Below are positions 48,150-56,885 of a stretch of DNA of 64,000 nucleotides, in pieces (the stretch's first letter is position 1; the number at the start of each line of letters is the position of its first letter). The notes beneath the pieces are model-generated. The model worked only from the letters and a program-made list of their open reading frames with translations, had not been told where the DNA came from and did not search any database. Source of the stretch: Halorubellus sp034808145 (GTDB lineage: Archaea; Halobacteriota; Halobacteria; Halobacteriales; Natrialbaceae); contig NZ_JAXHGM010000001.1 of NCBI RefSeq assembly GCF_034808145.1, forward strand, positions 310,001 to 374,000, in the 5' to 3' direction. Made by a program: the position numbers and the translations under genes.

Positions 48150-50132
48150 ATGAGTTGGGTGGAGGCAGAACGGGAGTTCGAGGACGAGGTGGTGGGGACG
48201 AACACGCTCGGGGAGATGTTCGACGCGACGGCCAGACGCCAACCGGACGAACCCGCACAGAAGTACAAGGGCGGCGTGTACGCGCGGTCCCTGACGGACA
48301 CGGACGCGGTCGACGCGGCGCCCGACGGCGAGTACGCGACGCTGACGTACGCGGAGATGCACGACGTCGTCAAGCATCTCGCCGCGGGCTTTCGCGCGCT
48401 CGGTCTCGAAGCGGGCCAGCGCGTCGGGATGTTCGCCGGGACACGCATGGAGTGGGCGCAGTGCGACTTCGGACTGCTGTCCGCGGGCGCGGTCGTCACG
48501 ACCGTGTACAAGTCCTCCTCGCCGGCGCAGGTGCAGTACCTGCTCGGGGACCCGAGCGCGACGGGCGTCGTGGTCGAGAACGAGGAGCTCCTGGAGCGCG
48601 TGCTCGAGGTATCGGACTCGCTCGACGTTCGCTTCGTCGTCTCGCTCGACGAACTCTCCGCCGAGTACGACGACACCGAAGGCGTGTACGAGCTCGCGGA
48701 CGTCTACGAGCAAGGGAAACGACGGTTCGACGAGGCCGAGTACCAGTCCTGGCTGGACGACTGCGACCCCGAGGACCTCGCGAGCCTCGTGTACACGAGC
48801 GGGACGACGGGACAACCGAAGGGCGTGAAGCTCACGCACCGGAACTTCCGCGCGAACGTCAACCAGACGTACAAGCGGTTCGCCGACCGGCCGGACAAGG
48901 ACGCGAGCACGCCGACCGTGACGCCGGACATGCAGACGGTGTCGTACCTGCCGCTCGCGCACGTGTTCGAGCGCCTCACGGGGCACTTCCTCCAGTTCGG
49001 CGTCGGCACCTGCGTCGGGTACGCGGAGAGCGTCGACACCCTCCAGGAGGACTTCCAGGCCGTCGAGCCGACGATGGCGACGAGCGTTCCGCGCGTGTAC
49101 GAGAAGATCTACGAAGCGATCCGCGAGCAAGCCCAGGAGTCGAGTTTCAAGGAACGCGTGTTCAACTGGGCGACGGACGTGTCACGCCAGTACTACCGCG
49201 CGGACCGCCCGGGCGCCGGACTGAAGACGCGGTACTGGCTCGCGGACAAACTCGTGTTCAGCGACGTCCGGGGGGCGCTCGGCGGGAACATCGAGTTCCT
49301 CATCTCCGGCGGTGGCACGCTCAGCGACGAACTCTGCACGCTGTACCACGGCATGGGACTCCCGATCTTCGAGGGGTACGGGCTGACGGAGGCGGCGCCG
49401 GTCGTCAGCACGAACCCGCCGGAGGACGTGAAGATCGGGACGATCGGTCGGCGGCTGGTGGACATCGACGTGAAGATAGACACGAGCGTCGTTCCGGAGG
49501 ACACGTCCGTGGACGCGCTCGGGACACTCGGCGAGTTGCTCGTGAAGGGGCCGAACGTCACGGACGGGTACTGGAACAAGCCCACGGAGACCGACGAGGC
49601 GTTCACGGAGGACGGCTACTTCCGGACGGGCGACATCGTCCAGCAGCGGCCGGACGACTACATCGTGTTCCGGGAGCGCGCCAAACAGATCCTCGTGCTG
49701 TCGACGGGGAAGAACGTGGCGCCGGCGCCCATCGAGGACGCGTTCGCCTCCTCGCAGGTCGTTGAGCAGGTGATGGTGACGGGCGACGGGGAGAAGTTCA
49801 TCGGCGCGCTCGTCGTCCCGAACTTCGAGTTCCTCCGCGAGGCGGCCGGACGGGAGGGTGTCGACCTGCCGGCGGACCCGGAGGAGATGGTGCGCCACGA
49901 GCGGGTCGTCGAGGTCGTCCAGGAGGAGGTCGACGAGGTGAACGAGCGCTTCGAGAAGCACGAGCGGATCAAGGAGTTCCGGCTCGTCACGGAGGAGTTC
50001 ACGGAGGACAACGACCTGTTGACGCCGACGATGAAGAAGAAGCGTCGGAACATCGAGAACCGGTACGACGCGCTCGTCGAGGAGATATACGGTGACGCCG
50101 ACCGGCGGTCGCAGGTCGCCGCGGACGACTGA
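48150..50132 (+). CDS. Long-chain fatty-acid-CoA ligase (paralogue 2)
   Basis: 660 residues, co-linear with the preceding gene over its whole length. Shared landmarks include SLVYTSGTTGQPKGVKLTHR, SYLPLAHVFERLTGHFLQFG, LISGGGTLSDELCTLYHGMG, EGYGLTEAAPVVSTNPPED and the terminal LLTPTMKKKRRNIENRY. Relative to paralogue 1 it differs at fatty-acid tunnel and hinge positions and has a distinct C-terminal tail. I start at the ATG giving MSWVEAEREF, which aligns with MDWRDAETEY of paralogue 1; an upstream ATG at 48120 would fall on the TATA element (GTTTGATTTA, 48111-48120). Substrate range is unknown; tandem retention suggests divergence. Confidence 0.93.
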   Translation: MSWVEAEREFEDEVVGTNTLGEMFDATARRQPDEPAQKYKGGVYARSLTDTDAVDAAPDGEYATLTYAEMHDVVKHLAAGFRALGLEAGQRVGMFAGTRMEWAQCDFGLLSAGAVVTTVYKSSSPAQVQYLLGDPSATGVVVENEELLERVLEVSDSLDVRFVVSLDELSAEYDDTEGVYELADVYEQGKRRFDEAEYQSWLDDCDPEDLASLVYTSGTTGQPKGVKLTHRNFRANVNQTYKRFADRPDKDASTPTVTPDMQTVSYLPLAHVFERLTGHFLQFGVGTCVGYAESVDTLQEDFQAVEPTMATSVPRVYEKIYEAIREQAQESSFKERVFNWATDVSRQYYRADRPGAGLKTRYWLADKLVFSDVRGALGGNIEFLISGGGTLSDELCTLYHGMGLPIFEGYGLTEAAPVVSTNPPEDVKIGTIGRRLVDIDVKIDTSVVPEDTSVDALGTLGELLVKGPNVTDGYWNKPTETDEAFTEDGYFRTGDIVQQRPDDYIVFRERAKQILVLSTGKNVAPAPIEDAFASSQVVEQVMVTGDGEKFIGALVVPNFEFLREAAGREGVDLPADPEEMVRHERVVEVVQEEVDEVNERFEKHERIKEFRLVTEEFTEDNDLLTPTMKKKRRNIENRYDALVEEIYGDADRRSQVAADD

Positions 50133-50267
50133 CTGGCAGGCGTCACAACCAGTCGCTCGGCCAGTTTTGCCGGATACTGCTGTCGAACATAGACGCACCC
50201 CTCCCCAAACAGGTATAACTGGACGAACGTCCACTAATCGTTGGTATCACTGCGTCCGCAAACGACC

Positions 50268-50276
50268 CCTTTAAGA
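50268..50276 (+). promoter_or_regulatory. Promoter of the antiporter gene
   Basis: CCTTTAAGA is a TATA-like element about 28-34 bases upstream of the ATG at 50302, suggesting a leaderless transcript. The upstream GGAC-GAAC-GTCC (50221-50232) is a small hairpin. Confidence 0.5.
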
Positions 50277-50301
50277 GGCCGGCGCTGTTTGTCGGCGATA
50301 C

Positions 50302-52278
50302 ATGCTCGGCTTCGAGATCGCGCCGGTGCTCGCCGCGGGCAGCGAGGGCGTGAACCTCCTGACCTTCGTCGCCATCATCGTCGCGCTCGGTGTCGGCGCG
50401 CAGGTGCTCGGCGCACGCTTTCGCGTCCCCAGCGTCCTGTTCCTCATCACGGCCGGCATCATCGTCGGGCCGTCCGTCCTCGGCATCATCACGCTCGAGA
50501 CGTTCGGCGGCGCCGGCCCGCTCTCGACCATCGTCGGGCTCGCCGTCGCCATCATCGTCTTCGAGGGCGCGTTCCACCTGAAGATAGAGAAGTTACAGGA
50601 GGCCCCGACCGCGACGCTCCGACTGGTGACCGTCGGCGCCATCATCGCGTTCGTCGGGACCGGCGTCACCGTCCACTTCCTCCTCGACGTCTCCTGGCGC
50701 ATCTCCTTCCTCATCGGCGCACTCCTGGTCGCGACCGGGCCGACCGTCATCACGCCGATCCTCGCCGTCGTCCCCGTCCGGGACCGCGTCGCCGCCGCGC
50801 TGGAGACCGAAGGTATCGTGAACGACGTCACCGCCGCTATCATGGCGGTCGTCATCTTCGAGACCCTGCGGCTCGACGACCCGACCGTCACCGACTACGT
50901 CCGCCTGTTCGCCGAACGCCTCGGCACGGGCGTGCTCGTCGGACTCATCGTCGCCGGCGCGCTCTACTACCTCATCCGATACGTCGACCTGTCGCCGGAC
51001 AACGCACCGCAGAACGCGCGCCTGCTCACCATCGCGGGCGCCATCGTCGCGTTCGCCGCCGCGAACCAGATATTCACCGAAGCCGGCGTCGCCGCCGTCG
51101 CGACCGCCGGGCTCGTCCTCGGGAACCTCGACATCCCCTACGAGGAACAGATAGAGGAGTTCAAGGGCGACGTGACGCTGCTCGTCCTCTCGTTCGTCTT
51201 CATCGCGCTCGCCGCACTCCTCGACTTCGACCAGCTGCTCGCCCTCGGCTGGCAGGGGCTCGTGGTCGTCCTCGTCGTCGCGCTCGTCCTCCGGCCCCTG
51301 CTCGTGTTCGCCTCGACGACCGGCGACCGCCTGTCGTTCGGCGAACGCATGTTCGTGAGTCTCGTCGGGCCGCGCGGCATCATCCCGGCTTCGGTCGCGA
51401 CGCTGTTCGCGCTCGAACTCGAGAACCTCGCCGAGGAAGCACGCACCGCCGCGGAGTCGGCGTCCGGTGCGGAGGCGCAGGCGCTCCTCGCGGAGGCGGA
51501 CCTGCTCGCGCAGAGCTCCGAGGTGCTCGTCGGCACCGTCTTCCTCGTCATCCTCGTCACGGTCGTGTTCCAGGGCGGCCTCGCCAGGCAGATCGCGGAA
51601 TACCTAGATGTGATACCAATGCGTGTACTCGTCGTCGGAGGCGGCAAGGTGGGTCGGACGCTCGCCGAACGCCTCGAAGACCGTGGAGAGAACGTCGTCC
51701 TCATCGAGAACGACGAACCAGTCATCGAGACCGCTCGCGACGCCGGGTTCACCGTGCACAGGGGTGACGGTACCAGCACGGACGTCCTGCGCGCTGCGGG
51801 CGCCGAGAACGCGAAGACCGTCGTCGCCGCGACCGGCGACGACGACGTGAACCTGCTCGTCGCCCAGCTCGCAGCGTCGAAGTTCGACGTTGAGAAGGTG
51901 CTCGCTCGCGCGAACAACCCGGACAACGTCGAGGCGTTCGAGGACCTGGGCGTCCGCACCATCTCCTCGACGATGGCGACCGCGTGGGCGCTCGACAACC
52001 AGATCGAGCGGCCGGCGCTCGCGAACTGGATGACGCACATCGGCGACAACGGCGACGTTCAGGAGGTCCAGATCACGAGCGAACGACTCGCCGGCCGTAC
52101 CGTCCGCGAGATCGGGCCGGAACTCCCCGATGGCTGTCTCATCGCGCTCGTCGAACGCGACGGGAACACGGAAGTTCCGGGTGCGGACTTCACGCTCCAA
52201 CGCGGCGACTCGATAACGCTCCTCGGGCGCCGCGAGGGCGTCCGCGAGGCGATGTCGGTCTGTAATCCCGACGAGTGA
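50302..52278 (+). CDS. CPA1-type cation/proton antiporter fused to an RCK (TrkA) domain
   Basis: 658 residues. The N-terminal 430 residues form 12-13 membrane helices of a Na+(K+)/H+ antiporter: FRVPSVLFLITAGIIVGPSV, VFEGAFHLKIEKL, VATGPTVITPILAVVPVRDR, ETEGIVNDVTAAIMAVVIFE (the ND pair of CPA1 ion binding), and VSLVGPRGIIPASVATLFAL. From residue 440 a TrkA-N domain starts with MRVLVVGGGKVGRTLAERLE and ND-loop ENAKTVVAATGDDDVNLLVA, followed by a TrkA-C domain (about 575-650). The RCK part should confer NAD(H) or ligand gating. The junction is AT-rich and carries an ATG at 51619, pointing to gene fusion with possible internal initiation. Confidence 0.92.
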   Translation: MLGFEIAPVLAAGSEGVNLLTFVAIIVALGVGAQVLGARFRVPSVLFLITAGIIVGPSVLGIITLETFGGAGPLSTIVGLAVAIIVFEGAFHLKIEKLQEAPTATLRLVTVGAIIAFVGTGVTVHFLLDVSWRISFLIGALLVATGPTVITPILAVVPVRDRVAAALETEGIVNDVTAAIMAVVIFETLRLDDPTVTDYVRLFAERLGTGVLVGLIVAGALYYLIRYVDLSPDNAPQNARLLTIAGAIVAFAAANQIFTEAGVAAVATAGLVLGNLDIPYEEQIEEFKGDVTLLVLSFVFIALAALLDFDQLLALGWQGLVVVLVVALVLRPLLVFASTTGDRLSFGERMFVSLVGPRGIIPASVATLFALELENLAEEARTAAESASGAEAQALLAEADLLAQSSEVLVGTVFLVILVTVVFQGGLARQIAEYLDVIPMRVLVVGGGKVGRTLAERLEDRGENVVLIENDEPVIETARDAGFTVHRGDGTSTDVLRAAGAENAKTVVAATGDDDVNLLVAQLAASKFDVEKVLARANNPDNVEAFEDLGVRTISSTMATAWALDNQIERPALANWMTHIGDNGDVQEVQITSERLAGRTVREIGPELPDGCLIALVERDGNTEVPGADFTLQRGDSITLLGRREGVREAMSVCNPDE

Positions 52279-52426
52279 CCGCGACCGAGTCCGGTCGAGC
52301 CGCCGGCCCGTCCGTTCGCGTCGCCGTCCCGCCCACTTCGGGGCGTGGAGGTGTCGGCGGACCGAACCGTACTTGGCGATGGACGGCCTACGATTCGGGC
52401 GTGAGTGCCCGCGTCGGGTGGTTGTC

Positions 52427-52777
52427 ATGACGAATCCCTTCGACGAGTGGCGTCGCGACCTCGACGCAGCCGGCGAGCTGACGCCGGACGTCGTCGGTCG
52501 CATCGTGGACGTCCACGGCGACCGCGGGCAGCGAGCGATCGAAGCGGTCAGCGAGGGGCGGGTGAAGGAGTACCGGGACTTCGTCGTCGTCGTCGGCCAT
52601 CGCGAGGAGTACGTCGTCGAGGGCGACGGCTGCACGTGCAAGGACGCGGAGTACAACCTCGACCCGGAGGACCCGACCGAGCGCTGCTGGCACGCGCTCG
52701 CCGCCGTCATCGCGGACGCCGTCGACGCGGCCGAGTACCACGACATGTGGTACTCCGAGGTCCGTGAATTCCTCTAA
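52427..52777 (+). CDS. SWIM zinc-finger protein
   Basis: 116 residues. A helical N-terminal part (FDEWRRDLDAAGELTPDVVG) precedes the SWIM finger: GCTCKDAEYN and, after 12 residues, ERCWHALAAVIADAV, a CxCx(n)CxH arrangement. SWIM proteins bind nucleic acid or partner proteins, often with recombination or repair factors, but this one is a stand-alone small protein of unknown role common in haloarchaea. The ATG giving MTNPFDEW is chosen; an upstream ATG at 52373 adds residues of unlikely composition. Confidence 0.85.
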   Translation: MTNPFDEWRRDLDAAGELTPDVVGRIVDVHGDRGQRAIEAVSEGRVKEYRDFVVVVGHREEYVVEGDGCTCKDAEYNLDPEDPTERCWHALAAVIADAVDAAEYHDMWYSEVREFL

Positions 52778-52845
52778 GCTGGCGTCAGGGACGACGATGC
52801 CCCTGGACAGAACACTTACACGGTTCGTCCGTCAATCACGGAGCG

Positions 52846-54081
52846 ATGACCGTTGGGACCGAGCGCGATCGGGGTGACATCGTCCGGGTGTTGCACGCCG
52901 AGGACGACGCGCAACTCGGTGCGCTCGCCGGCGAGTTCCTGGAGCGCGCGGGCGAGCTGTCCGTGACGCACGTCGAGGACGCGGCGTGCGCGCTCGACCG
53001 GCTCGCTGCCGAGGAGTTCGAGTGCGTCGTCAGCGACTACGACATGCCGGGGATGACCGGGCTCGAGTTCCTCGACGCGGTCCGCGAGGAGTACCCGGAC
53101 CTGCCGTTCATCCTCTTCACGGGGAAGGGAAGCGAGGAGGTGGCGAGCGACGCCATCTCGAAGGGCGTCACGGACTACCTCCAGAAGGAGACGGGAACCG
53201 AGCAGTACGCGGTGCTCGCGAACCGCATCGAGAACGCCGTCGACGGGTATCGCACCGAGCGGGAGCTGGAACGTCGCGTCGACCAGCTCCGCGAGAGCGA
53301 GCGGCGGTTCCGGACGCTCGTCTCGAACCTCCCCGGGATGGTGTACCGCTGCGCGAACGAGCGCGGGTGGCCGATGACGTTCGTGAGCGACGGCGCCGAG
53401 GAACTGACGGGGTACACGGCCGCGGAACTGAAGGCCGACGCCGTGAACTGGGAGCAGGACGTCATCGTCGAAGGCGAACGCGACGACATCTGGGAGACCG
53501 TGCAGGCGGCCGTGGACGCGCGCGAGCCGTTCCAGGTCGAGTACGAGATTCGGACGGCCGACGGCGAACGCAAGTGGGTGTGGGAACGCGGCCGTGGCGT
53601 GTTCGGGAACGGCGAGCTGCAGGCGCTCGAGGGCGTCATCACGGACGTGACCGAGGAACGCGAGCTCCGCGAGGAGCTGCGTCGCGAGCGCGACCTCACC
53701 CGGCAGCTCCTGGAGACGAGCCCGGTCGGTATCATGGTGAACGAGCTCGACGGAACGTACCGTCTCATCAACGACCGCGCGCTCGACATCCTCGGGACGA
53801 CCCGCGAGGTGGCGCTGGACCGGACGTACGACGACGACGAGTGGGCGCTCCAGACGCCGGACGGCGAGCCGCTTCCGGCGGAGCGGACCGCGTTCGAGCG
53901 GCTCAGGTCGAAGGCGGTTGGGTCGAGTCCCGGCGACGACGTCCACGTCGAGGAGATCCTGCATTCGGTGGTGCGCGACGACGGGGAACGACTGACGGTG
54001 TCGGTCAACGGCGCACCGCTGTACGACGACGACGGCGACATGGAACTGCTCGTGTTCACGGTGACGGTCGTCGACGAGTAG
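52846..54081 (+). CDS. Receiver-PAS-PAS signalling protein without kinase domain
   Basis: 411 residues. The receiver domain (residues about 12-135) has the phosphorylatable Asp in ECVVSDYDMPGMTGLEFLD, the ILFTGKGSEEVA and DYLQKETGTEQYAVL elements, and then two PAS/PAC domains (about 155-275, SERRFRTLVSNLPGMVYRC... KWVWERGRGVFGNGELQALE; about 295-405, LLETSPVGIMVNELDGTYRL). No HisKA or HATPase_c follows; the frame stops within the typical PAC end. It may be a stand-alone output or adaptor, or a kinase truncated at its 3' end. Nothing kinase-like follows downstream. Confidence 0.85.
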   Translation: MTVGTERDRGDIVRVLHAEDDAQLGALAGEFLERAGELSVTHVEDAACALDRLAAEEFECVVSDYDMPGMTGLEFLDAVREEYPDLPFILFTGKGSEEVASDAISKGVTDYLQKETGTEQYAVLANRIENAVDGYRTERELERRVDQLRESERRFRTLVSNLPGMVYRCANERGWPMTFVSDGAEELTGYTAAELKADAVNWEQDVIVEGERDDIWETVQAAVDAREPFQVEYEIRTADGERKWVWERGRGVFGNGELQALEGVITDVTEERELREELRRERDLTRQLLETSPVGIMVNELDGTYRLINDRALDILGTTREVALDRTYDDDEWALQTPDGEPLPAERTAFERLRSKAVGSSPGDDVHVEEILHSVVRDDGERLTVSVNGAPLYDDDGDMELLVFTVTVVDE

Positions 54082-54139
54082 GCCGTCGGGTGGCGTCGTC
54101 GCGTGGGGTTTTTGTCCGGGGGGCGTCTCGGGTCTCGGC

Positions 54140-54427
54140 GTGAACAGGTACCAGGTGCTCGGTGGGACGCTCGCGCTCGCGGCGGTCGCGAACCTCGTGC
54201 TCGCACTCGCGAACGTCCTCGACCCGGCGGGGTCGCTCGCGTTCGCGGCGTCGGAGGCGACGGCCGCGGTGATGCTCGCGGTGGTCGCGGTCCAGGTCGG
54301 GACCGGCCACGAGCACACCGACTGGGCGGCGTCGCCGTTCGGCGAGCACGGTCCGGAGATCGTCGCCGCCATCGTCGGTGCGAGCGGCCTGCTCCTGCTC
54401 GCGGTCGGCATCGACCGACTCCTGTAG
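54140..54427 (+). CDS. Small membrane protein of unknown function
   Basis: 95 residues, GTG start (MNRYQVLGG). Three hydrophobic segments: GTLALAAVANLVLALANVLD, FAASEATAAVMLAVVAVQVG and IVAAIVGASGLLLLAVGIDR, separated by a polar loop containing HEHTDWAASPFGEHG. Conserved His-rich spacing in that loop could bind metal. Unrecognised family. It lies 58 bases after the receiver-PAS-PAS gene and converges with the M32 peptidase. Confidence 0.65.
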   Translation: MNRYQVLGGTLALAAVANLVLALANVLDPAGSLAFAASEATAAVMLAVVAVQVGTGHEHTDWAASPFGEHGPEIVAAIVGASGLLLLAVGIDRLL

Positions 54428-54447
54428 GGCGGTCGCTCGCGACGACT

Positions 54448-55926
54448 CTAGATGTCGTAGAGGTCGGTGTACTTCTCGGTGACGTGGTCGAGGAAGTACT
54501 CGGCGGTGAGCGGTTCGCCCGTCGCCTCCTCGACGAGCTCCGGCGTCGTGTACCGGCGGCCGTGCGCGTGGACGTGCTCGGTGAGCCAGTCGTGGATAGG
54601 TTCGAGGTCGCCGTCGCGGACGAGCGCGTCGACGAGGAGGTCCTCTCGCATCGCGTGGTCGAGTTGCGCGGCGAGCACGCTCCCGACGGTGTAGTTCTGG
54701 AACCCGGCGAACCCGTAGCTCCAGTGGACGTCCTGCAGGCAGCCCTCGCGGTCGGTCTCGGGGACGACGCCGAGGTAGTCGTCCATCTTCTCGTTCCACA
54801 CCTGCGGTATCTCGTCGACCGCGATCTCGCCGTCGACGAACGCGCGGTCGATCTCGGCGCGCAGGATGATGTGCATGTGGTACGTGAGTTCGTCCGCCTC
54901 GACGCGGATCAGGTTGTCCGGCCGGACCTTGTTCGCGGCCTCGTAGAGTTCGCGCGCGGAGACGCCGTCGTGGCGCGGGAAGTGCTCGACGAACAGGTCC
55001 CGGTTCGCGTCCCAGAACGCCTTCGTGCGACCGATGTGGTTCTCGTAGAACCGACTCTGGGACTCGTGAACGCCCGAGGACCGCGGTTCGCCCAGGGGGG
55101 TGGCGTACGCGTCGTCGCGCAGGCCGAGCTGGTAGGTCGCGTGTCCGAACTCGTGGACGGTCGCGGTGAGCGCGTCCAGGGGCTCGTCGTCGCTGTACCG
55201 CGTCGTGATGCGCGCGTCGAACTGCGTGCCGGACATGAACGGATGCGGGGCCTCGTCGAGCCGTCCCCGACTCCAGTCGTACCCGAGGAAGTCGAGGACG
55301 TCCCGCGACAGCGCTTCCTGAGCCTCTGGGTCGTACTCGCCGTCGAACGGCCACGCGACCGCGGCGTCGCTCTCGCGGATGGCGTCGATGAGCGGGACGA
55401 GGCCCTCGCGGAGCTCGTCGAACACGGTCTCGACGCGCTCCAAGGGGAGGTACGGTTCGCCGTCCTCGAACATGACCTCGTACGCGGACTTCCCGGGGTC
55501 GATGTGCGCGGCGCGCTCCCGATGCAGCTCCCTGAGTTCGACGAGCGAGGGCGCGAACGCCTCGAAGTCGTCGTCGCGTTTCGCGTCCTGCCACGTCTCC
55601 TGGGCCTCGCTCTGCAGTTGCGTCAGGTCGTCGACGAGGTCGCTCGGCACCTCGGCGTTGCGCTCGTAGTCGCGCCTGATCTCGCGGACGGTCGCCCGTT
55701 CGGCGTCGTCCAGGTCGCGCTCGTCGACCGCGTCGAGGAGGCGCCCGGTCTCGTCGTCCGTGAAGTGCTCGTGGCGGACCGCCGACAGCGCCGCGGACTG
55801 CTCGGCGCGCGCGGGCGCTCCGCCCTCGGGCATCGTCACCTGCTGGTCCCAGCTCAGTAGGGACGCGGCGTTCCCGAGGTTCGAGTACCGTCGATACCGG
55901 TCGAGGAGGTCGTCGTACGCGCTCAT
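54448..55926 (-). CDS. Carboxypeptidase Taq (M32) metallopeptidase
   Basis: 492 residues, normal for family M32. The zinc-binding HEFGH (258-262) sits in TATVHEFGHATYQLGLRDDA, followed by the third ligand and family motif SSGVHESQSRFYENHIGR, and earlier IDPGKSAYEVMFEDGEPYLP. C-terminal VHWSYGFAGFQNYTVGSVLA is also characteristic. It removes C-terminal residues from peptides, likely for intracellular peptide turnover. I use the ATG giving MSAYDDLLDRYRRYSNLG; the frame remains open to 56835 but that part overlaps the PAP2 gene and is not protein-like. Confidence 0.95.
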   Translation of the reverse strand: MSAYDDLLDRYRRYSNLGNAASLLSWDQQVTMPEGGAPARAEQSAALSAVRHEHFTDDETGRLLDAVDERDLDDAERATVREIRRDYERNAEVPSDLVDDLTQLQSEAQETWQDAKRDDDFEAFAPSLVELRELHRERAAHIDPGKSAYEVMFEDGEPYLPLERVETVFDELREGLVPLIDAIRESDAAVAWPFDGEYDPEAQEALSRDVLDFLGYDWSRGRLDEAPHPFMSGTQFDARITTRYSDDEPLDALTATVHEFGHATYQLGLRDDAYATPLGEPRSSGVHESQSRFYENHIGRTKAFWDANRDLFVEHFPRHDGVSARELYEAANKVRPDNLIRVEADELTYHMHIILRAEIDRAFVDGEIAVDEIPQVWNEKMDDYLGVVPETDREGCLQDVHWSYGFAGFQNYTVGSVLAAQLDHAMREDLLVDALVRDGDLEPIHDWLTEHVHAHGRRYTTPELVEEATGEPLTAEYFLDHVTEKYTDLYDI

Positions 55927-56024
55927 GCGGGAACCAGCGCCACGGACCGCCATCGTCGTTTGGGTAGCGGCACCACGCCGCGTGCTCGGCGAGCGGGGTC
56001 GCGCGACGAGGACACCGACCGCGC

Positions 56025-56885
56025 CTAGCGCTCCAGGTCGTCGAACGCCGGCACGGCGACGGCGGCGCCCGTCCCGACGACCGCGACGACGAACGCGAGC
56101 ACCGGCGTATTCCCGAAGACGAACATCGGCGTCGCAGCGAGCGCGGTGATACCGACGGGGACGAGCCCGCGCTCCATGGTCGTCACGGACATCGCCCACG
56201 GTTCCTCGGGAACGTCGACGCTCAACCACATGAGGCCGACGCCGACGACCACGCCCGCCGCGGCGACCGCGGCGGTGGACCCGGGGACGACGGCGACCGA
56301 CAGCAGGACGCCGACGGCCCCGACCGCGACCGCGCCCTTCGGCGCGTCGAGCCACCCGTCGGCGAACCGGGTGGCGCCGATGACGGCCGCGGCGAGCGCG
56401 ATACCGCCCGCGACGTCCGCGAGGTGGTGCACGCCGAGGAACAGCCGCGACCCGCCGACGAGCGCGACGAGGACGGCCGCGACGCCGAGCCACCGCCGCC
56501 GGTTCTCTGCGTCCAGGGCCGCGCCACCGTACACCGCCGCCGCGATGGTGGTGTGCCCGCTCGGGAACCCGGACTCGTCCGTGTCGAGCAAACTCTGATA
56601 TATCTGGTCGAACGGCGCGGGGACCGCGGAGACGGGAGCGCGTATCGACGCCGGCGGTCGCGGGAGCGCGAACGCGTGCTTGAGGGCGAGCATCGCCGCG
56701 AACGCGGTCGCCGCGATTATCGCGAGCCGCATCCCCGCGCGGCGCTCCCGGAACCAGTACCTGCCGAGGACGACCGCGAGCACGATGGGTGCCTCGGCGA
56801 GGGTCGTCGCGAGCAGGACGACGGGGAGCGCCCACGCCGGGACGAGTCCGGCGAGGAACTCCGCGACGCCGACGCCCCGACTCAT
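56025..56885 (-). CDS. PAP2-family membrane phosphatase
   Basis: 286 residues with six transmembrane helices. The acid-phosphatase motifs are intact: KX6RP as KHAFALPRPP (69-77), PSGHT (108-112) with the catalytic His, and SRLFLGVHHLADVAGG with the second His. The substrate is probably a lipid phosphate (for example undecaprenyl/dolichyl pyrophosphate or archaeal lipid phosphates). The start overlaps the stop of the upstream BrkB-like gene by ATGA, so they share a transcript. Confidence 0.93.
   Translation of the reverse strand: MSRGVGVAEFLAGLVPAWALPVVLLATTLAEAPIVLAVVLGRYWFRERRAGMRLAIIAATAFAAMLALKHAFALPRPPASIRAPVSAVPAPFDQIYQSLLDTDESGFPSGHTTIAAAVYGGAALDAENRRRWLGVAAVLVALVGGSRLFLGVHHLADVAGGIALAAAVIGATRFADGWLDAPKGAVAVGAVGVLLSVAVVPGSTAAVAAAGVVVGVGLMWLSVDVPEEPWAMSVTTMERGLVPVGITALAATPMFVFGNTPVLAFVVAVVGTGAAVAVPAFDDLER

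Noticed and set aside
55927..56835. N-terminal extension of the M32 peptidase to 795 residues
   Set aside because: The extension overlaps the PAP2 phosphatase in another frame, has Arg-rich random composition, and family similarity begins at the ATG at 55926.
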